From contig NZ_QGGV01000001.1 of NCBI RefSeq assembly GCF_003148765.1, forward strand, positions 366,001 through 430,000: a stretch of 64,000 nt of DNA. The letters are read 5' to 3'. The notes under the pieces are model-generated. The model did not search any database. It was not told the origin of the DNA and saw only the letters and a program-made list of their open reading frames with translations. This stretch comes from Silicimonas algicola (GTDB lineage: Bacteria > Pseudomonadota > Alphaproteobacteria > Rhodobacterales > Rhodobacteraceae). Below are positions 39,169 to 49,025 of the stretch, piece after piece; position 1 is the stretch's first letter; each line of letters opens with the position of its first letter. The position numbers and the translations under genes were made by a program.

Positions 39169-40347
39169 TCAGACCCCGCCGCTTTCGGTCCGCCGTCCGC
39201 TGAGGCGGACCGCCTTCGTCAGCTGCGCAAGATCCGCCCGAAGCTCGCCAATGCTTTCCTGGCGGCCGGCAGAGATCTCTTCGAGGATGCGCAGCATCTG
39301 AACGTCCATCGATCTCAACCTCATGCGGCTTTCCGGGTCGAAGGCGCCGGCACCGCCCGTGCCTTCGGTGGCGAAGCCTTCCAACGCCATAGCGAGGCGC
39401 TCCTGGCTTTCCACAAGGCGCGAGGTGTCATTGCTGGCCGCAAGCTGCGTCGACAGGGATTCGACGGCAGCAGCCAGATCGCCGATCCGGGACTCGGCCG
39501 TCTCGCGGCGGTCTGCGGCATCCGAATAGAAGGATTGCATCGCATCCAGCCGCTCGGCCATCAGTTCGGCCAATTGCGCGAGGGCGCCGTGATCCGCACC
39601 GCCGCCCTCCTCGCCCGCGAAGGCCAGTCGGGTGATCCCCGACAGCCATTCCTCCAACTCGCGGTAAAACCTGTTTTGACCGTGGCTTGCGAAAAGTTCG
39701 AGGAGACCCACCACCAGCGATCCTGCCAGTCCCAGAAGCGACGAGGCAAAGGCCACGCCCATTCCGCCAAGCTGGCTTTCGAGTCCGCCCATGAGCCGCT
39801 CGAAAACCGACACTCCCGTGTCGCCCTCTTGCGGAGCGAGCGACCGGATGGTGTCGACGACCGCGGGCACAGTGGTAGCGAGCCCGTAGAAGGTGCCGAG
39901 AAGGCCAAGAAAAATCAGCAGGTTGCCGAGGTAACGAGTGATGTCGCGCGCCTCGTCGATCCGCGTTGCCACGGAGTCGAGGATGGAGCGCGCCGAGGTC
40001 GACCCGATCTGCGTCCGCGCGCCGCGCTTGCGCAGAAGGGCGGCGAGGGGAGCGAGGATGCGAGGGGCCTTGGTGAACTGGTGTCCCGGCCTGTCATGCG
40101 CGAAGCCTTCAATCCACGACACCGACGAGACGAGCTGGAAGACCTGAAGGAAACAGGCCACCACGCCGACGACGAAAACGAGGGCGATGAATCCGTTCAG
40201 CCAGGGGCTCGCCAGAAAGACCGGCGCCACCTTCGGGTAGGCGATGTAGGCGCCGAAGCCGACCAGAACGAGCACGACGAACATCGTGACGATCTGGCGG
40301 TACGGCTGGGTAAACTGTCGCTCGTCCTCGCGATCCGGTTGGTCCAT
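39169..40347 (-). CDS. MotA/ExbB/TolQ-like motor protein
   Basis: The 392-residue membrane protein has about four spans. The MotA/ExbB core lies around LGNLLIFLGLLGTFYGLATTV and MGVAFASSLLGLAGSLVVGLLE. A long C-terminal helical tail carries LAELMAERLDAM and later helices. With the adjacent OmpA-like protein it probably forms a proton- or sodium-driven 5:2 complex. The layout resembles ZorA (MotA core plus tail). The start MDQPDRED at 40347 has a GAGGA ribosome binding site; a longer start at 40413 is possible. Confidence 0.88.
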   Translation of the reverse strand: MDQPDREDERQFTQPYRQIVTMFVVLVLVGFGAYIAYPKVAPVFLASPWLNGFIALVFVVGVVACFLQVFQLVSSVSWIEGFAHDRPGHQFTKAPRILAPLAALLRKRGARTQIGSTSARSILDSVATRIDEARDITRYLGNLLIFLGLLGTFYGLATTVPAVVDTIRSLAPQEGDTGVSVFERLMGGLESQLGGMGVAFASSLLGLAGSLVVGLLELFASHGQNRFYRELEEWLSGITRLAFAGEEGGGADHGALAQLAELMAERLDAMQSFYSDAADRRETAESRIGDLAAAVESLSTQLAASNDTSRLVESQERLAMALEGFATEGTGGAGAFDPESRMRLRSMDVQMLRILEEISAGRQESIGELRADLAQLTKAVRLSGRRTESGGV

Positions 40348-40447
40348 CTGGCCCCGGTCCTCGTGCTGGTTTTCAGCGAGAATAGGCAATCGGGAGACGG
40401 GTGCCAACCGCATAAAAAACGGGGTTCGCGACCGGATGAAGGGTGGT

Positions 40448-41230
40448 CTACTCGTTGATTTCGGTGACCAGGATCTCCTGATCGACCAGTTCGATCGGAG
40501 CGAAGGAAGTCAGGAAGCTCACCTCTGCCGCGTCGAGCCCGACGCCGATCTTCGCCATGCGGTCCGCCCGGTCCATTCCTGTGGCATCGACGAGGTGCCA
40601 GGCGCCGTCGAGAAAGACCTCGGCGACGGCGTGGAAATCCGGCGGCTCGACCGAGGGCGCGAACACGCTGGCTACGCGAGCCGGGATGGATGCTGCGCGG
40701 CACATGGCGACGAGAACGTGCGCGTAGTCGCGGCAGACGCCCTGTCGTGCGAGGAAGGTGTCCGTCGCCGTGGTGCCGGCATCCGACACGCCAGGAACGT
40801 ATTCGAAGTGCTCTTCGATCCAGTCGCGCATCTGTGCGACCTGTGTGCCGCCATCGCTGCCGCCGAAGGTTTCCTCGACCACCGGGCGGAAACGGTCGGG
40901 CCGGCAATACCGGGACGGCAACAGATAGCGCGTTGGTTCGGGGCCCAGAAGATGCGGCGGAGTCATCGGCAGGGACGACAGGTCGGCCGCCGTCCGGGTG
41001 ACCTCGATTTCCGCCTCATAGGTCGCACGGAAGTTGCCCGCCACCTTCAGCCAGATGCGCTCGCCCACGCCTGCCTCGGCAGGGATACGCGCGAAGTGAT
41101 CGGGCGTGCCGAGGTCGATATGGGCCGACCGGATGGTCTGATCCGGCAGCGCTGCCGCCTCGATCTGCAACAGAAGGTCGGTCGGCGCAGGCAAGTTGTA
41201 GTCCAGGCGGACCTTGATTTTCTGAAGCAC
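40448..41230 (-). CDS. transglutaminase-like domain protein
   Basis: The 260-residue protein has an N-terminal beta-rich half (IKVRLDYNLPAPTDLLLQI) and a C-terminal transglutaminase core with the triad in ARQGVCRDYAH (Cys), PPDFHAVAEVFL (His) and HLVDATGMD (Asp). Members are cysteine peptidases or amidases; the exact substrate is unknown. It lies upstream of the motor pair on the same strand, with 100 bases between. Confidence 0.9.
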   Translation of the reverse strand: MLQKIKVRLDYNLPAPTDLLLQIEAAALPDQTIRSAHIDLGTPDHFARIPAEAGVGERIWLKVAGNFRATYEAEIEVTRTAADLSSLPMTPPHLLGPEPTRYLLPSRYCRPDRFRPVVEETFGGSDGGTQVAQMRDWIEEHFEYVPGVSDAGTTATDTFLARQGVCRDYAHVLVAMCRAASIPARVASVFAPSVEPPDFHAVAEVFLDGAWHLVDATGMDRADRMAKIGVGLDAAEVSFLTSFAPIELVDQEILVTEINE

Positions 41231-41308
41231 GGGGAGAAGCCTTTCAGGCCGGGGGAGTGATGAGAACCTTCACCAACGCCCTCCACCTTGACGGGTTCCG
41301 ACCGTTCG

Positions 41309-41869
41309 TCAAATCGATTTCATTTGGCGGACGCGGTCCGCCAGCCAAGTCATGTCGGTATCTTCGACGCCGATCTCGCTCAGGTGGGCGGCGGTATTCC
41401 ATAGGTACTCGGTGTTTGGTCCTCGTCCGCCGATCGCGGCTGCGATGATGCGCGCCTGTTCCTCCAGAGCAAGTCCCGCGACATATTGCTCGTGCAGCGT
41501 GTCGACGACGTAAGCCAGTCCGGTGACGAGTTCCCCGCCGCCCATGTCCAGGGGAACAAGCCGCTCGACATAAGCCGACGAGATAAGTTCGCGGTCGCGT
41601 AGGTATGCGACCGTCTCGTCCTCCCGGCCGTCTTCCACGCGCAGGGCGAGACCGCGACAGGATGCGCCCTCCATCTTGTCCAGAGCAAGGACCAGGCCAG
41701 GCTGCTCGGGCGTTCCCCTGTGATGGATCGACGACATGCAGAAAGATCGGTGATATCCGTCAAGCGTCGCCATTCGCCGTTCCGCCACCGGGAACCCGGC
41801 GTTCCACAGGAGCGAGGCGTATCCGAAGACCCAAAGCGGTCGGAGGTGCAGGACTTTCTCTTCCGTCAT
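41309..41869 (-). CDS. ChaC-like gamma-glutamylcyclotransferase
   Basis: This 186-residue protein has the ChaC pattern: WVFGYASLLWNAGFPVAERRMATLDGYHRSFCMSS at the start, and GLVLALDKMEGASCRGLALRV with the catalytic glutamate expected around YLRDRELIS. ChaC enzymes degrade glutathione to 5-oxoproline and Cys-Gly. It is divergent from the DUF2125 gene. Confidence 0.92.
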   Translation of the reverse strand: MTEEKVLHLRPLWVFGYASLLWNAGFPVAERRMATLDGYHRSFCMSSIHHRGTPEQPGLVLALDKMEGASCRGLALRVEDGREDETVAYLRDRELISSAYVERLVPLDMGGGELVTGLAYVVDTLHEQYVAGLALEEQARIIAAAIGGRGPNTEYLWNTAAHLSEIGVEDTDMTWLADRVRQMKSI

Positions 41870-41913
41870 GGTCGCCTTAAAACAGGCCCTCGAGGGCAGG
41901 GAAAGGGGCAGAG

Positions 41914-42897
41914 ATGCGGCTTGTGGTCGTCGTGTTGGTCGGGGCGCTGCTCTGGATGGTCTGGTGGGTCATCGGCCAGATTGCCTACGAGAAGGGCCTC
42001 GCCGCTTGGATCGAGGACCGGCGCAACGATGGCTGGTCTGCCAATTACGGCGAGTTGAACACTGTCGGATTTCCCAGCCGGTTCGACACCACCGTCACCG
42101 ACGTGGCCCTTCTTGATCCGCAAAGCGGCGTCGCATGGACCGCGCCGTTCGTGCAGTTCCTTTCCCTGTCATACCGCCCGACCCGCGTCATCGCCGTGCT
42201 GCCGCACGCTCACGCGTTGTCCGTCGCCGGGGAAACCGTGGCGATCCACCATGACGATGCGAGGGCGTCCATCTTCCTTGATGCCTCGACGTCGCTGGGC
42301 CTCGACGGCGCACGTCTGGTGGTCGAGGCGCTCGAGGCGCGTTCGGACGCCGGATGGACATTCGCGCTGACGCAGGGGCGCGGGGCCGCAGAACGCGTCG
42401 AGGCTGCCGTCGACACCTATCGTCTGGGGGTTGAGGTCTCGGACATTGAACCGCCCGAACCCCTGCGCGCCTTCCTCGACCCGTCGCGCGACCTCGCCGA
42501 CACGGTCTCGCGGCTGCACCTCGACGCTACGGTGGAACTCGACGGACCGCTTGATCGCGCGGCCGCGGAAAGCGGGTTGCCCGCGCTCAAACGCATAGAT
42601 CTCGCGGATCTTTCGATCGATTGGGGTGGAGTGGAGTTAGCCGCACGCGGAGAACTGATCGTGGACAGCACGGGACGGCCAGATGGCACATTGCTCGTTA
42701 CAACGAGCGACTGGAAGCGTCTTCTGCGCATGGCGGTCGAGACGGGTCTGGTGTCGCTCGATGCGACTGGCGCCCTCGAGACTGCATTCGGAGTTATCGA
42801 GACGTCGGACGGCAGTCTAGAGTTGCCGCTGGCCTTCGGAGAGGGACTGATGAACCTCGGCCCCATTCCTCTGGGGCCCGCGCCGGTTCTGCGCTAA
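41914..42897 (+). CDS. DUF2125 domain protein
   Basis: This 327-residue protein has one N-terminal membrane span (LVVVVLVGALLWMVWWVIG) and a large periplasmic beta-rich domain. The DUF2125 patterns are YGELNTVGFPSRFDTTVTDVALLDP and LPLAFGEGLMNLGPIPLGPAP at the end. DUF2125 is found mostly in Rhodobacterales and Rhizobiales; function unknown, with an outline like lipid-transfer or AsmA-type proteins. It overlaps the converging unknown gene by 4 bases. Confidence 0.88.
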   Translation: MRLVVVVLVGALLWMVWWVIGQIAYEKGLAAWIEDRRNDGWSANYGELNTVGFPSRFDTTVTDVALLDPQSGVAWTAPFVQFLSLSYRPTRVIAVLPHAHALSVAGETVAIHHDDARASIFLDASTSLGLDGARLVVEALEARSDAGWTFALTQGRGAAERVEAAVDTYRLGVEVSDIEPPEPLRAFLDPSRDLADTVSRLHLDATVELDGPLDRAAAESGLPALKRIDLADLSIDWGGVELAARGELIVDSTGRPDGTLLVTTSDWKRLLRMAVETGLVSLDATGALETAFGVIETSDGSLELPLAFGEGLMNLGPIPLGPAPVLR

Positions 42898-43409
42898 ACC
42901 GCGCCGAAATCCACATCCGACGCACTTACGGGATGATCCTCGAGCGCGCGGAAGGCTTCCGTCCCCAGGACTTCGTCCCGAAACGTCATGAGGTCGTCGC
43001 GGGTGCGGCACCAGATATCACCGCGGCCCAGACCGGTGAGCGCTTCGTCGGCGGCGATCTCGTAATCCAGTCGAAGCTGCCAGATCTCGGTCTCGCCCTC
43101 GTCGTCGAGATCCTTGTCGTCCCAGCCGTCGTCGTCATCGTCCGGCTCGGTGCTGCCGGGTTCATCGAGGGGATAGATGAGCTGGCGCGTCATGTTGACG
43201 AGAAAGACCTCCGGCCGCCGTCGCGGAACGCCCCACTGGAACAGAAGCATGTCGCCGTCGTGCTCGTCGTCGACAACGCCCTTGGCCGTCACCTCGGCGT
43301 AGAAATCCAGCATGAGGCGCACCGCTTCTGCAGGCGCGAGCTCCCCAAGCGGGGCACCGAGATGCGCCAGGAACGCGTCGAGGGCATCGTCGCGGGCAAA
43401 CACGGTCAT
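42894..43409 (-). CDS. hypothetical acidic protein
   Basis: The 171-residue soluble protein has a central run of aspartates (EPDDDDDGWDDKDLDDEGE) between two structured halves: VFARDDALDAFLAHLGAPLG at the start and LRLDYEIAADEALTGLGRGDIWCRTRDDLMTF near the end. No family is recognised. Its ATG overlaps the extensin gene's stop as ATGA, so it is the tail gene of the hisC operon. Confidence 0.7.
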   Translation of the reverse strand: MTVFARDDALDAFLAHLGAPLGELAPAEAVRLMLDFYAEVTAKGVVDDEHDGDMLLFQWGVPRRRPEVFLVNMTRQLIYPLDEPGSTEPDDDDDGWDDKDLDDEGETEIWQLRLDYEIAADEALTGLGRGDIWCRTRDDLMTFRDEVLGTEAFRALEDHPVSASDVDFGAV

Positions 43410-43984
43410 CGGCAATAGGCGCCGGACCGGTAGTCGGCGACGTCGAAGTGAAAGTGATCGTGGTGATGCGCGTCGGAGTTGGGACCGAGAACGGTGCCGA
43501 ACGGGCCGCAGGCCGAGGCGTGAAGCCGCTTCAGCAGAGGACCGTCAGCGCTGCGCCAGCCGTCCTCGACCGTGATCTGAGATCCGTCGGCAAGGATGAA
43601 GGCCGAGATGTCGATCGCCCGTCCCGCAGCATGTTCGGACAGGCGGGCGCCTTTCTGGCTGTTCCGCGTCCGGCAGGAATAGTGGGAGGCGACACGAACA
43701 GCCGACAACCCGCCGCCGCGCTTCCCGATTTCGGGGATGGCCCGCGTGGCAAGCCAGGCGTTCAGTGTATGCGCAGCAGCTTGAGTCAATAGGGCGGGCT
43801 CCGTCAGCGTGACACCCGCCGCCTCGGTGACCAGAAGGGCGTTCGTCACGCCGCAACCGCCGGGGCCGTCGATCTCGCCCCGCTTCTCGGCGATGAGCCC
43901 GGGAATGGGCATGTCGGAGTGCTTCTGTCCTCCGCCGCAAGCGGCAAGAGCCATCACCAGAAAAAGTGCGGCATTCTTCTTCAT
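43406..43984 (-). CDS. extensin-like lipoprotein (putative peptidoglycan hydrolase)
   Basis: The 192-residue protein has a signal peptide with lipobox ALAAC (cysteine near 16) and an Extensin-like_C domain: SHYSCRTRNSQKGARLSEHAAGRAIDISAF, DGPLLKRLHASACGPFGTVLGPNSDAHHHDHFHFD. The H..D and HxHFH pattern is that of LAS/M15-type zinc peptidases (H in SEHA, D in AIDI, H in HFHFD). A role in the periplasm on cell-wall peptides is likely. The start overlaps the tyrC stop. Confidence 0.88.
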   Translation of the reverse strand: MKKNAALFLVMALAACGGGQKHSDMPIPGLIAEKRGEIDGPGGCGVTNALLVTEAAGVTLTEPALLTQAAAHTLNAWLATRAIPEIGKRGGGLSAVRVASHYSCRTRNSQKGARLSEHAAGRAIDISAFILADGSQITVEDGWRSADGPLLKRLHASACGPFGTVLGPNSDAHHHDHFHFDVADYRSGAYCR

Positions 43985-44898
43985 TTCGTCTTTCCCCGTC
44001 CGAAGTCAGGCGCGTCGGTGTCTTGACCCGCCTCGATGATGCCCCGCCTGATCGCCCTAGTCCGAGTAAAATAATCGAAGAGCAAGGTTCCGTCACCCGT
44101 TCTGATCGCGCGCTGAAGCGCGAAAAGCTCTTCGGTGAATCGCCCCAGAATTTCGAGCGTGGCCTCCCGGTTGTTCAGGAAGACATCGCGCCACATCGTG
44201 GGATCCGAGGCCGCGATGCGCGTGAAGTCGCGAAAGCCTGCGGCTGAATACTTGATGACCTCGCTGTCCGTCACGCGCCGAAGATCGTCCGCCACGCCGA
44301 CCATGGTGTAGGCGATGAGGTGCGGACAGTGCGACGTGACAGCCAGGACGAGGTCATGGTGGTCCACGTCCATCTCGTCGACGTTGGCACCGAGGCCCTC
44401 CCAGAAGGCGCGGAGGCGGGCGAGAGCATCGGGGTCGGACGTCTCGCCGGGAAGCAGGATGCACCAACGATTGTCGAAGAGTGTCGCGAAACCGGAGCGC
44501 GGCCCGGAATGCTCGGTGCCCGCCAATGGGTGCCCGGGTATGAAATGGACGCCCTCCGGGATATGCGGCGCCACTGCGTCGATCACCGATCGCTTGACGG
44601 ATCCGACGTCGGTCACCGTCGTCCCCTGCGCAAGGTGGGGGCCGATTTCCCTGGCGATCTCGTCCATTACGCCAACCGGTACGGCTAGGACGACGAGATC
44701 GGCGCCTTCGACGGCCTGCGTCGCGCTGTCTACGACCTTGTCGCAGAATCCCAGTTCTCGGACTGTCTCGCGCGTTTCCTCGGATCGGGCGGTGCCGACG
44801 ATCTCGCCGGCCAGACCGGCCCTGCGGATCGCGTGCGCCATAGACGAAGCGATCAGACCCAAGCCGATCAGCGCCACGCGGTCGTAGATGCGGTTCAC
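43981..44898 (-). CDS. prephenate/arogenate dehydrogenase
   Basis: The 305-residue NAD-dependent enzyme makes tyrosine precursors. It starts with a GTG overlapping the hisC stop (GTGA). The dinucleotide motif is [20 protein letters not shown]. Further family blocks are [36 protein letters not shown] (substrate histidine), and [17 protein letters not shown]. With hisC it probably completes tyrosine/phenylalanine synthesis. Confidence 0.93.
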   Translation of the reverse strand: MNRIYDRVALIGLGLIASSMAHAIRRAGLAGEIVGTARSEETRETVRELGFCDKVVDSATQAVEGADLVVLAVPVGVMDEIAREIGPHLAQGTTVTDVGSVKRSVIDAVAPHIPEGVHFIPGHPLAGTEHSGPRSGFATLFDNRWCILLPGETSDPDALARLRAFWEGLGANVDEMDVDHHDLVLAVTSHCPHLIAYTMVGVADDLRRVTDSEVIKYSAAGFRDFTRIAASDPTMWRDVFLNNREATLEILGRFTEELFALQRAIRTGDGTLLFDYFTRTRAIRRGIIEAGQDTDAPDFGRGKTK

Positions 44899-45977
44899 GC
44901 CGTCTGCTCCCGGAAACGCGCGACGGAAGCGGCGACGCGGCGGCAGTCGGCCTCGGTCCCGACCGTGATGCGCAGGCACTGAGGCAGCTTGTATCCGCCG
45001 ACCTTCCGCACGAGGATCCCGTCCCCCCGCAGTCTGGCCTCGCAGTCGTCGGCCTCGGAGGGGCTCGCGAAGCGGGCCAGGATGAAATTCGCGCTCGAGG
45101 TATCCGAAGGGACGCCTAGTTCGGCAAGCGCGTGCTGGAGCCAGTCTCGCATCCGCGTGTTGTCGGCGCGGCAGCGGGCAGCCCAATCACGGTCGCGGAC
45201 GGCGGCCTCGGCGGCGGCAAGCTGCGCTTGCGAGAGGTTGAAGGGACCCCGCACGCGGTTGAGGTTGTCGATCACGTCCTTCGGCCCGTAGCCCCAGCCG
45301 ATCCGCAGGCCGCCCAGCCCGTACATCTTCGAGAAGGTGCGCGTCATCACCACGTTGTCGCGCGACTCCGTCAAAGACGCGCCGCCGTCGAAGCCCTCGA
45401 CGTATTCCGAATAGGCGCCGTCGAGGACCAGAAGAACATGAGGCGGCAGTTCGGCCGCCAGCCGGGCAGTTTCGTTTCCACCGATCATAGTGGCGGTCGG
45501 GTTGCCGGGGTTCGCCACGAAGACGAGCTTCGTGCGCTCGGTCACGCCCGCTAGGATAGCATCCACGTCCACCTTGCGTTCGCGCTCTGGCACCTCGACG
45601 GGTGTCGCACCCGCCGCCCGCGCCGAAATGGCGTACATCGAGAAGCCATGTTCGGTGTGGATCACCTCGTCGCCCGGCTGCGTATAGGCTTGGCAGAGGA
45701 ATGTGATGATTTCGTCCGAACCGGCCCCGCAGACGATCCGCTCAGGGTCGAGGCCGTGGACCTCGGCGATGGCCGCCCTGAGTTCGGCGTGGTCGGTCGG
45801 CGGATAGCGGTGGAGATCGTGAACCGCGCGTGCAAACGCTGCCTTCGCGCTGTCGGGAGCGCCATAGGGATTTTCGTTCGATGACAGCTTGAGGACATCG
45901 CCCCGACCGGCGACCTTCGCGTCGCCTGCCTTGTAGAGGACGATCTCTTCGATCCCGGTCTTCGGTCGTATGGTCAT
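44895..45977 (-). CDS. hisC: histidinol-phosphate/aromatic aminotransferase
   Basis: This 360-residue PLP enzyme (fold type I) has the N-terminal [35 protein letters not shown] and the PLP-lysine block [20 protein letters not shown]. HisC family members also use phenylpyruvate and 4-hydroxyphenylpyruvate. The coupling with a prephenate dehydrogenase favours a role in tyrosine/phenylalanine besides, or instead of, histidine. Confidence 0.93.
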   Translation of the reverse strand: MTIRPKTGIEEIVLYKAGDAKVAGRGDVLKLSSNENPYGAPDSAKAAFARAVHDLHRYPPTDHAELRAAIAEVHGLDPERIVCGAGSDEIITFLCQAYTQPGDEVIHTEHGFSMYAISARAAGATPVEVPERERKVDVDAILAGVTERTKLVFVANPGNPTATMIGGNETARLAAELPPHVLLVLDGAYSEYVEGFDGGASLTESRDNVVMTRTFSKMYGLGGLRIGWGYGPKDVIDNLNRVRGPFNLSQAQLAAAEAAVRDRDWAARCRADNTRMRDWLQHALAELGVPSDTSSANFILARFASPSEADDCEARLRGDGILVRKVGGYKLPQCLRITVGTEADCRRVAASVARFREQTA

Positions 45978-46056
45978 GGATCAGCCTCGCGGTTCCGGCC
46001 GTTCTTAGCCGCGCGTGCCGTCCTAGGCCAGACTCAATGCTGCCGGCCCGGCGCCC

Positions 46057-46374
46057 CTATCGGGCGACGATCCGGCCCTTCATCATCGGGTGGAATTTGC
46101 AGGTGTAGTCGTAAGTCCCGGCGGCAGGGATCGTCACCTCGGCGCTTTGCTCGAAGTTGATACGCCCGGTGTCGAAGGCGCTGCTCGATGCCGTGTGAGG
46201 GGCGCTGTCACCGTTGGTGAAGACGACGGTGTCGCCCGCCGCGACGTCCAACACGGCGGGTTCGAAGGCGAAGCCCTTGATGGCGACCTGGTGCGTGGCG
46301 GCGCGTGCCGGTCGGGCCAGTGCCAGGACGGGCAGGGACAGAAGGGCAGTCAGGGCGTTGCGTCTGGTCAGCAT
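46057..46374 (-). CDS. cupredoxin (plastocyanin/amicyanin-like)
   Basis: The 105-residue exported protein starts MLTRRNALTALLSLPVLALARPARA, a signal peptide with a twin arginine that may use the Tat route. The type-1 copper ligands are the His in DSAPHTA and Cys, His and Met in YTCKFHPMM. Such proteins carry electrons in the periplasm. It lies between mmsA and hisC, with no obvious redox partner here; the ATG at 46374 was chosen because a longer form would bury the signal. Confidence 0.87.
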   Translation of the reverse strand: MLTRRNALTALLSLPVLALARPARAATHQVAIKGFAFEPAVLDVAAGDTVVFTNGDSAPHTASSSAFDTGRINFEQSAEVTIPAAGTYDYTCKFHPMMKGRIVAR

Positions 46375-46472
46375 GGCGGATCCTCCTTGGGAGATCGCAT
46401 CCTGCTCCTGCGCCCCTGACCCGGCAAGTCGGTGGCCCACCCCGGAGTGGGGCAGGTCACCCGATCTTCACA

Positions 46473-47972
46473 TCAGTCCATCGCCTTGAAAGCGAACTCG
46501 CCTCCGTCCTTGATCCCGGAGAACCAGCGCGCGGTGACGGTCTTCGTCTTCGTGTAGAACCGGAAGGCGTCCGGGCCATACTGGTTCAGGTCGCCGAAGG
46601 ACGACTTCTTCCAGCCGCCGAAGGTGTGGTAGCTGAGGGGCACGGGAATGGGGAAGTTGATGCCGACCATGCCCACGTTGACCCGGTTCGCGAAATCGCG
46701 CGCCGTGTCGCCGTCGGCGGTATAGATCGCGGTGCCGTTGCCATAGGGGTTGTCCATCGTCAGCTTCAGCGCCTCTTCATAGGACTTGGCGCGGACCTGG
46801 CTCAGGACCGGACCGAAGATCTCTTCCTTGTAGATCTCCATGTCGGGCGTGACCCGGTCGAAATAGGACGGACCGACGAAGAAGCCGTTCTCGTAGCCTT
46901 GCATCGTGAAGCCGCGTCCGTCGACGACGAGATCCGCCCCTTCTTCGACGCCCCTGTCCACCAAACCATCGATCCGCTTCTTGGCGGCGGCGGTGATGAC
47001 CGGACCGAAGTCGACATCGTCGCCGGCAGTGTAGGGACCGACCTTCAGCTTCTCGATCCGGGGCACCAGACGCTCGCGCAGCGCATCCGCCGTCTTTTCG
47101 CCCACGGGCACGGCGACCGAGATCGCCATGCAGCGCTCGCCTGCTGCGCCGAAGCCTGCCCCAACCAGCGCATCCGCAGCCTTGTCGAGGTCGGCGTCGG
47201 GCATGATGATCATGTGGTTCTTCGCGCCGCCGAAGCATTGTGCGCGCTTTCCGTTCGATGCCGCGCGGCCGTAGATGTACTGCGCGATCGGGGTCGAGCC
47301 GACGAAGCCCACGGCCTGGATCGTCTCGTTGTCGAGGATTGCGTCGACGACCTCCTTGTCGCCGTTGACGACCTGGAGAACGCCGTCGGGAAGCCCTGCC
47401 TCCTTCAGAAGCTCGGCCAGCATCAGCGACGTCGACGGGCACCGCTCGGACGGCTTCAGGATCATCGCGTTGCCGCAGGACAGGGCAGGCGCCATCTTCC
47501 ACAGCGGGATCATCGCGGGAAAGTTGAACGGCGTGATGCCGGCCACCACGCCAAGCGGCTGGCGCATAGAATAGAGGTCGATGCCGGGTCCGCCGTCGTT
47601 GGTGAACTCGCCCTTCAGAAGACTGGGCGCACCCATGCAGACTTCGACGACTTCGAGACCGCGCTGCACGTCGCCTTTCGCATCGGGGATGGTCTTGCCA
47701 TGCTCTCGGCTGACCAGCTCGGCCAGCTTGTCCATGTTCTCGTTGATGAGGCGCCCGAAGGCCATCATCACGCGCGCCCGCCGCTGCGGGTTGGTGGCGC
47801 CCCAGGCCTTCTGAGCCTCGGCTGCCTTGGCGACCGCCTCGTCCAATTCGACCTTGGTCGCCAGCGGCACCCGGGCCTGAACCTCGCCCGTGGCGGGGTT
47901 GAAGACATCTGCGAAACGGCCCGATGCGCCCTGCACGCGCTGACCGTCGATGTAGTGGGATAGATCTTCCAT
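46473..47972 (-). CDS. mmsA: CoA-acylating methylmalonate-semialdehyde dehydrogenase
   Basis: This 499-residue aldehyde dehydrogenase of the MMSDH subfamily converts methylmalonate semialdehyde to propionyl-CoA (valine and thymine catabolism) or malonate semialdehyde to acetyl-CoA. Motifs: ITPFNFPAMIPLWKMAPAL, LKPSERCPSTS, GFVGSTPIAQYIY, FGGAKNHMIIMPDAD and the catalytic cysteine in GERCMAISVAV. The start has an AGGAGGATTCG ribosome binding site. It would feed propionyl-CoA to the pcc enzymes. A divergent LysR gene lies 104 bases upstream. Confidence 0.95.
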   Translation of the reverse strand: MEDLSHYIDGQRVQGASGRFADVFNPATGEVQARVPLATKVELDEAVAKAAEAQKAWGATNPQRRARVMMAFGRLINENMDKLAELVSREHGKTIPDAKGDVQRGLEVVEVCMGAPSLLKGEFTNDGGPGIDLYSMRQPLGVVAGITPFNFPAMIPLWKMAPALSCGNAMILKPSERCPSTSLMLAELLKEAGLPDGVLQVVNGDKEVVDAILDNETIQAVGFVGSTPIAQYIYGRAASNGKRAQCFGGAKNHMIIMPDADLDKAADALVGAGFGAAGERCMAISVAVPVGEKTADALRERLVPRIEKLKVGPYTAGDDVDFGPVITAAAKKRIDGLVDRGVEEGADLVVDGRGFTMQGYENGFFVGPSYFDRVTPDMEIYKEEIFGPVLSQVRAKSYEEALKLTMDNPYGNGTAIYTADGDTARDFANRVNVGMVGINFPIPVPLSYHTFGGWKKSSFGDLNQYGPDAFRFYTKTKTVTARWFSGIKDGGEFAFKAMD

Positions 47973-48076
47973 CGAATCCTCCTGCTTGTTGCGACGGACC
48001 TTAAGGGCTGGCGCGGTAGTCCGAAAAGCGGCAGTTTCCCAAAAAGGCTTTGCGGAAATGCAGGAGCTCACGCCAG

Positions 48077-48964
48077 ATGAATTGGGACGACATGCGTATA
48101 TTCCTGTCCGTCTCGCGGGAGGAAAGCCTGTCAGGCGCCTCCCGAACCCTGAGGCTCGACCCCGCGACAGTGGGCCGCCGCATCGCGCGCCTGGAAGCCG
48201 AGATGGACGCAGTGCTGTTCGTCAAATCTCCCCAGGGCTATGTCTCGACACCTGCGGGCGAGCGTCTCCGCGCCCATGCCGAAGCGGCCGAACAGGCCAT
48301 GACCGAAGCCTTGTCCGAGGTGCGGGGCGACGAACATACGCTGACCGGCACGATTCGCGTGGGCGCTCCTGACGGCTGCGCCACCTTTCTTCTTCCCCAT
48401 GTCGTGCAAAGCATCGTTGTGGCAAACCCGGGTCTGTCGGTGCAGATCGTGGCGCTGCCGCGCGTCTTCAACCTGTCCAAGCGCGAAGCAGATATGGCTA
48501 TCGCCGTGTCTCGACCGCGGACGGGGCGACTGCGCATCCAGAAGATCTCCGACTACGCGCTGCACCTCGCCGCCTCCCGCGCCTATCTTGACGGCCACGA
48601 GCCAATCCGGACGCGGGCCGATCTCGCAGGTCATCCCGTCGTCGGCTACATCCCGGACATGATCTTCGACCCCGAACTCGACTATCTCGCAGAACTCGGA
48701 CTTTCGCGGATCGACGCTGCCTCGAACCTCGTGTCGGTTCAGCTTGCCCTGTTGCGGGCGGGCGCCGGCATTGGCGTCGTCCATGATTTCGCGATGCCCG
48801 ATGCGCCCGAACTGATGCCCGTCCTCAAGGACCAGATGACACTGACGCGTGCCTTCTGGCTGATCCGGCATGATGACGACGCGCGCGTCGAACGGCTCAA
48901 CCGCTTCGCCACCACACTGGCGGAGGGTCTCCGTGCCGAAATGGCGCGACGCACTCAACCTTGA
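48077..48964 (+). CDS. LysR family regulator, divergent from mmsA
   Basis: This 295-residue LysR regulator has a winged HTH (MNWDDMRIFLSVSREESLSGASRTLRLDPATVGRRIARLEAEM) and an effector domain (LTGTIRVGAPDGCATFLLPHVVQSIV, ADMAIAVSRP). The divergent layout with mmsA suggests it regulates that gene; the 104-base gap would hold the operator. AGGAGCTCACG serves as ribosome binding site and fixes the ATG. Confidence 0.9.
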   Translation: MNWDDMRIFLSVSREESLSGASRTLRLDPATVGRRIARLEAEMDAVLFVKSPQGYVSTPAGERLRAHAEAAEQAMTEALSEVRGDEHTLTGTIRVGAPDGCATFLLPHVVQSIVVANPGLSVQIVALPRVFNLSKREADMAIAVSRPRTGRLRIQKISDYALHLAASRAYLDGHEPIRTRADLAGHPVVGYIPDMIFDPELDYLAELGLSRIDAASNLVSVQLALLRAGAGIGVVHDFAMPDAPELMPVLKDQMTLTRAFWLIRHDDDARVERLNRFATTLAEGLRAEMARRTQP

Positions 48965-49025
48965 CAGGTGGCGCCCCTGTGGAGAACGCTCGACCCAAGA
49001 TCACACGTCCTCGGGAGGCACATTC

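Noticed and set aside
37018-40347. Zorya anti-phage system
   Set aside because: ZorA/ZorB-like features are present but no ZorC, ZorD or ZorE homologue is nearby, and base composition equals the backbone. Kept only as an uncharacterised motor pair.
38566-40458. Long open frame antisense to the motor pair genes
   Set aside because: Opposite strand of real membrane and coiled-coil genes; translation is Q/R/H-rich and without membrane spans or motifs.
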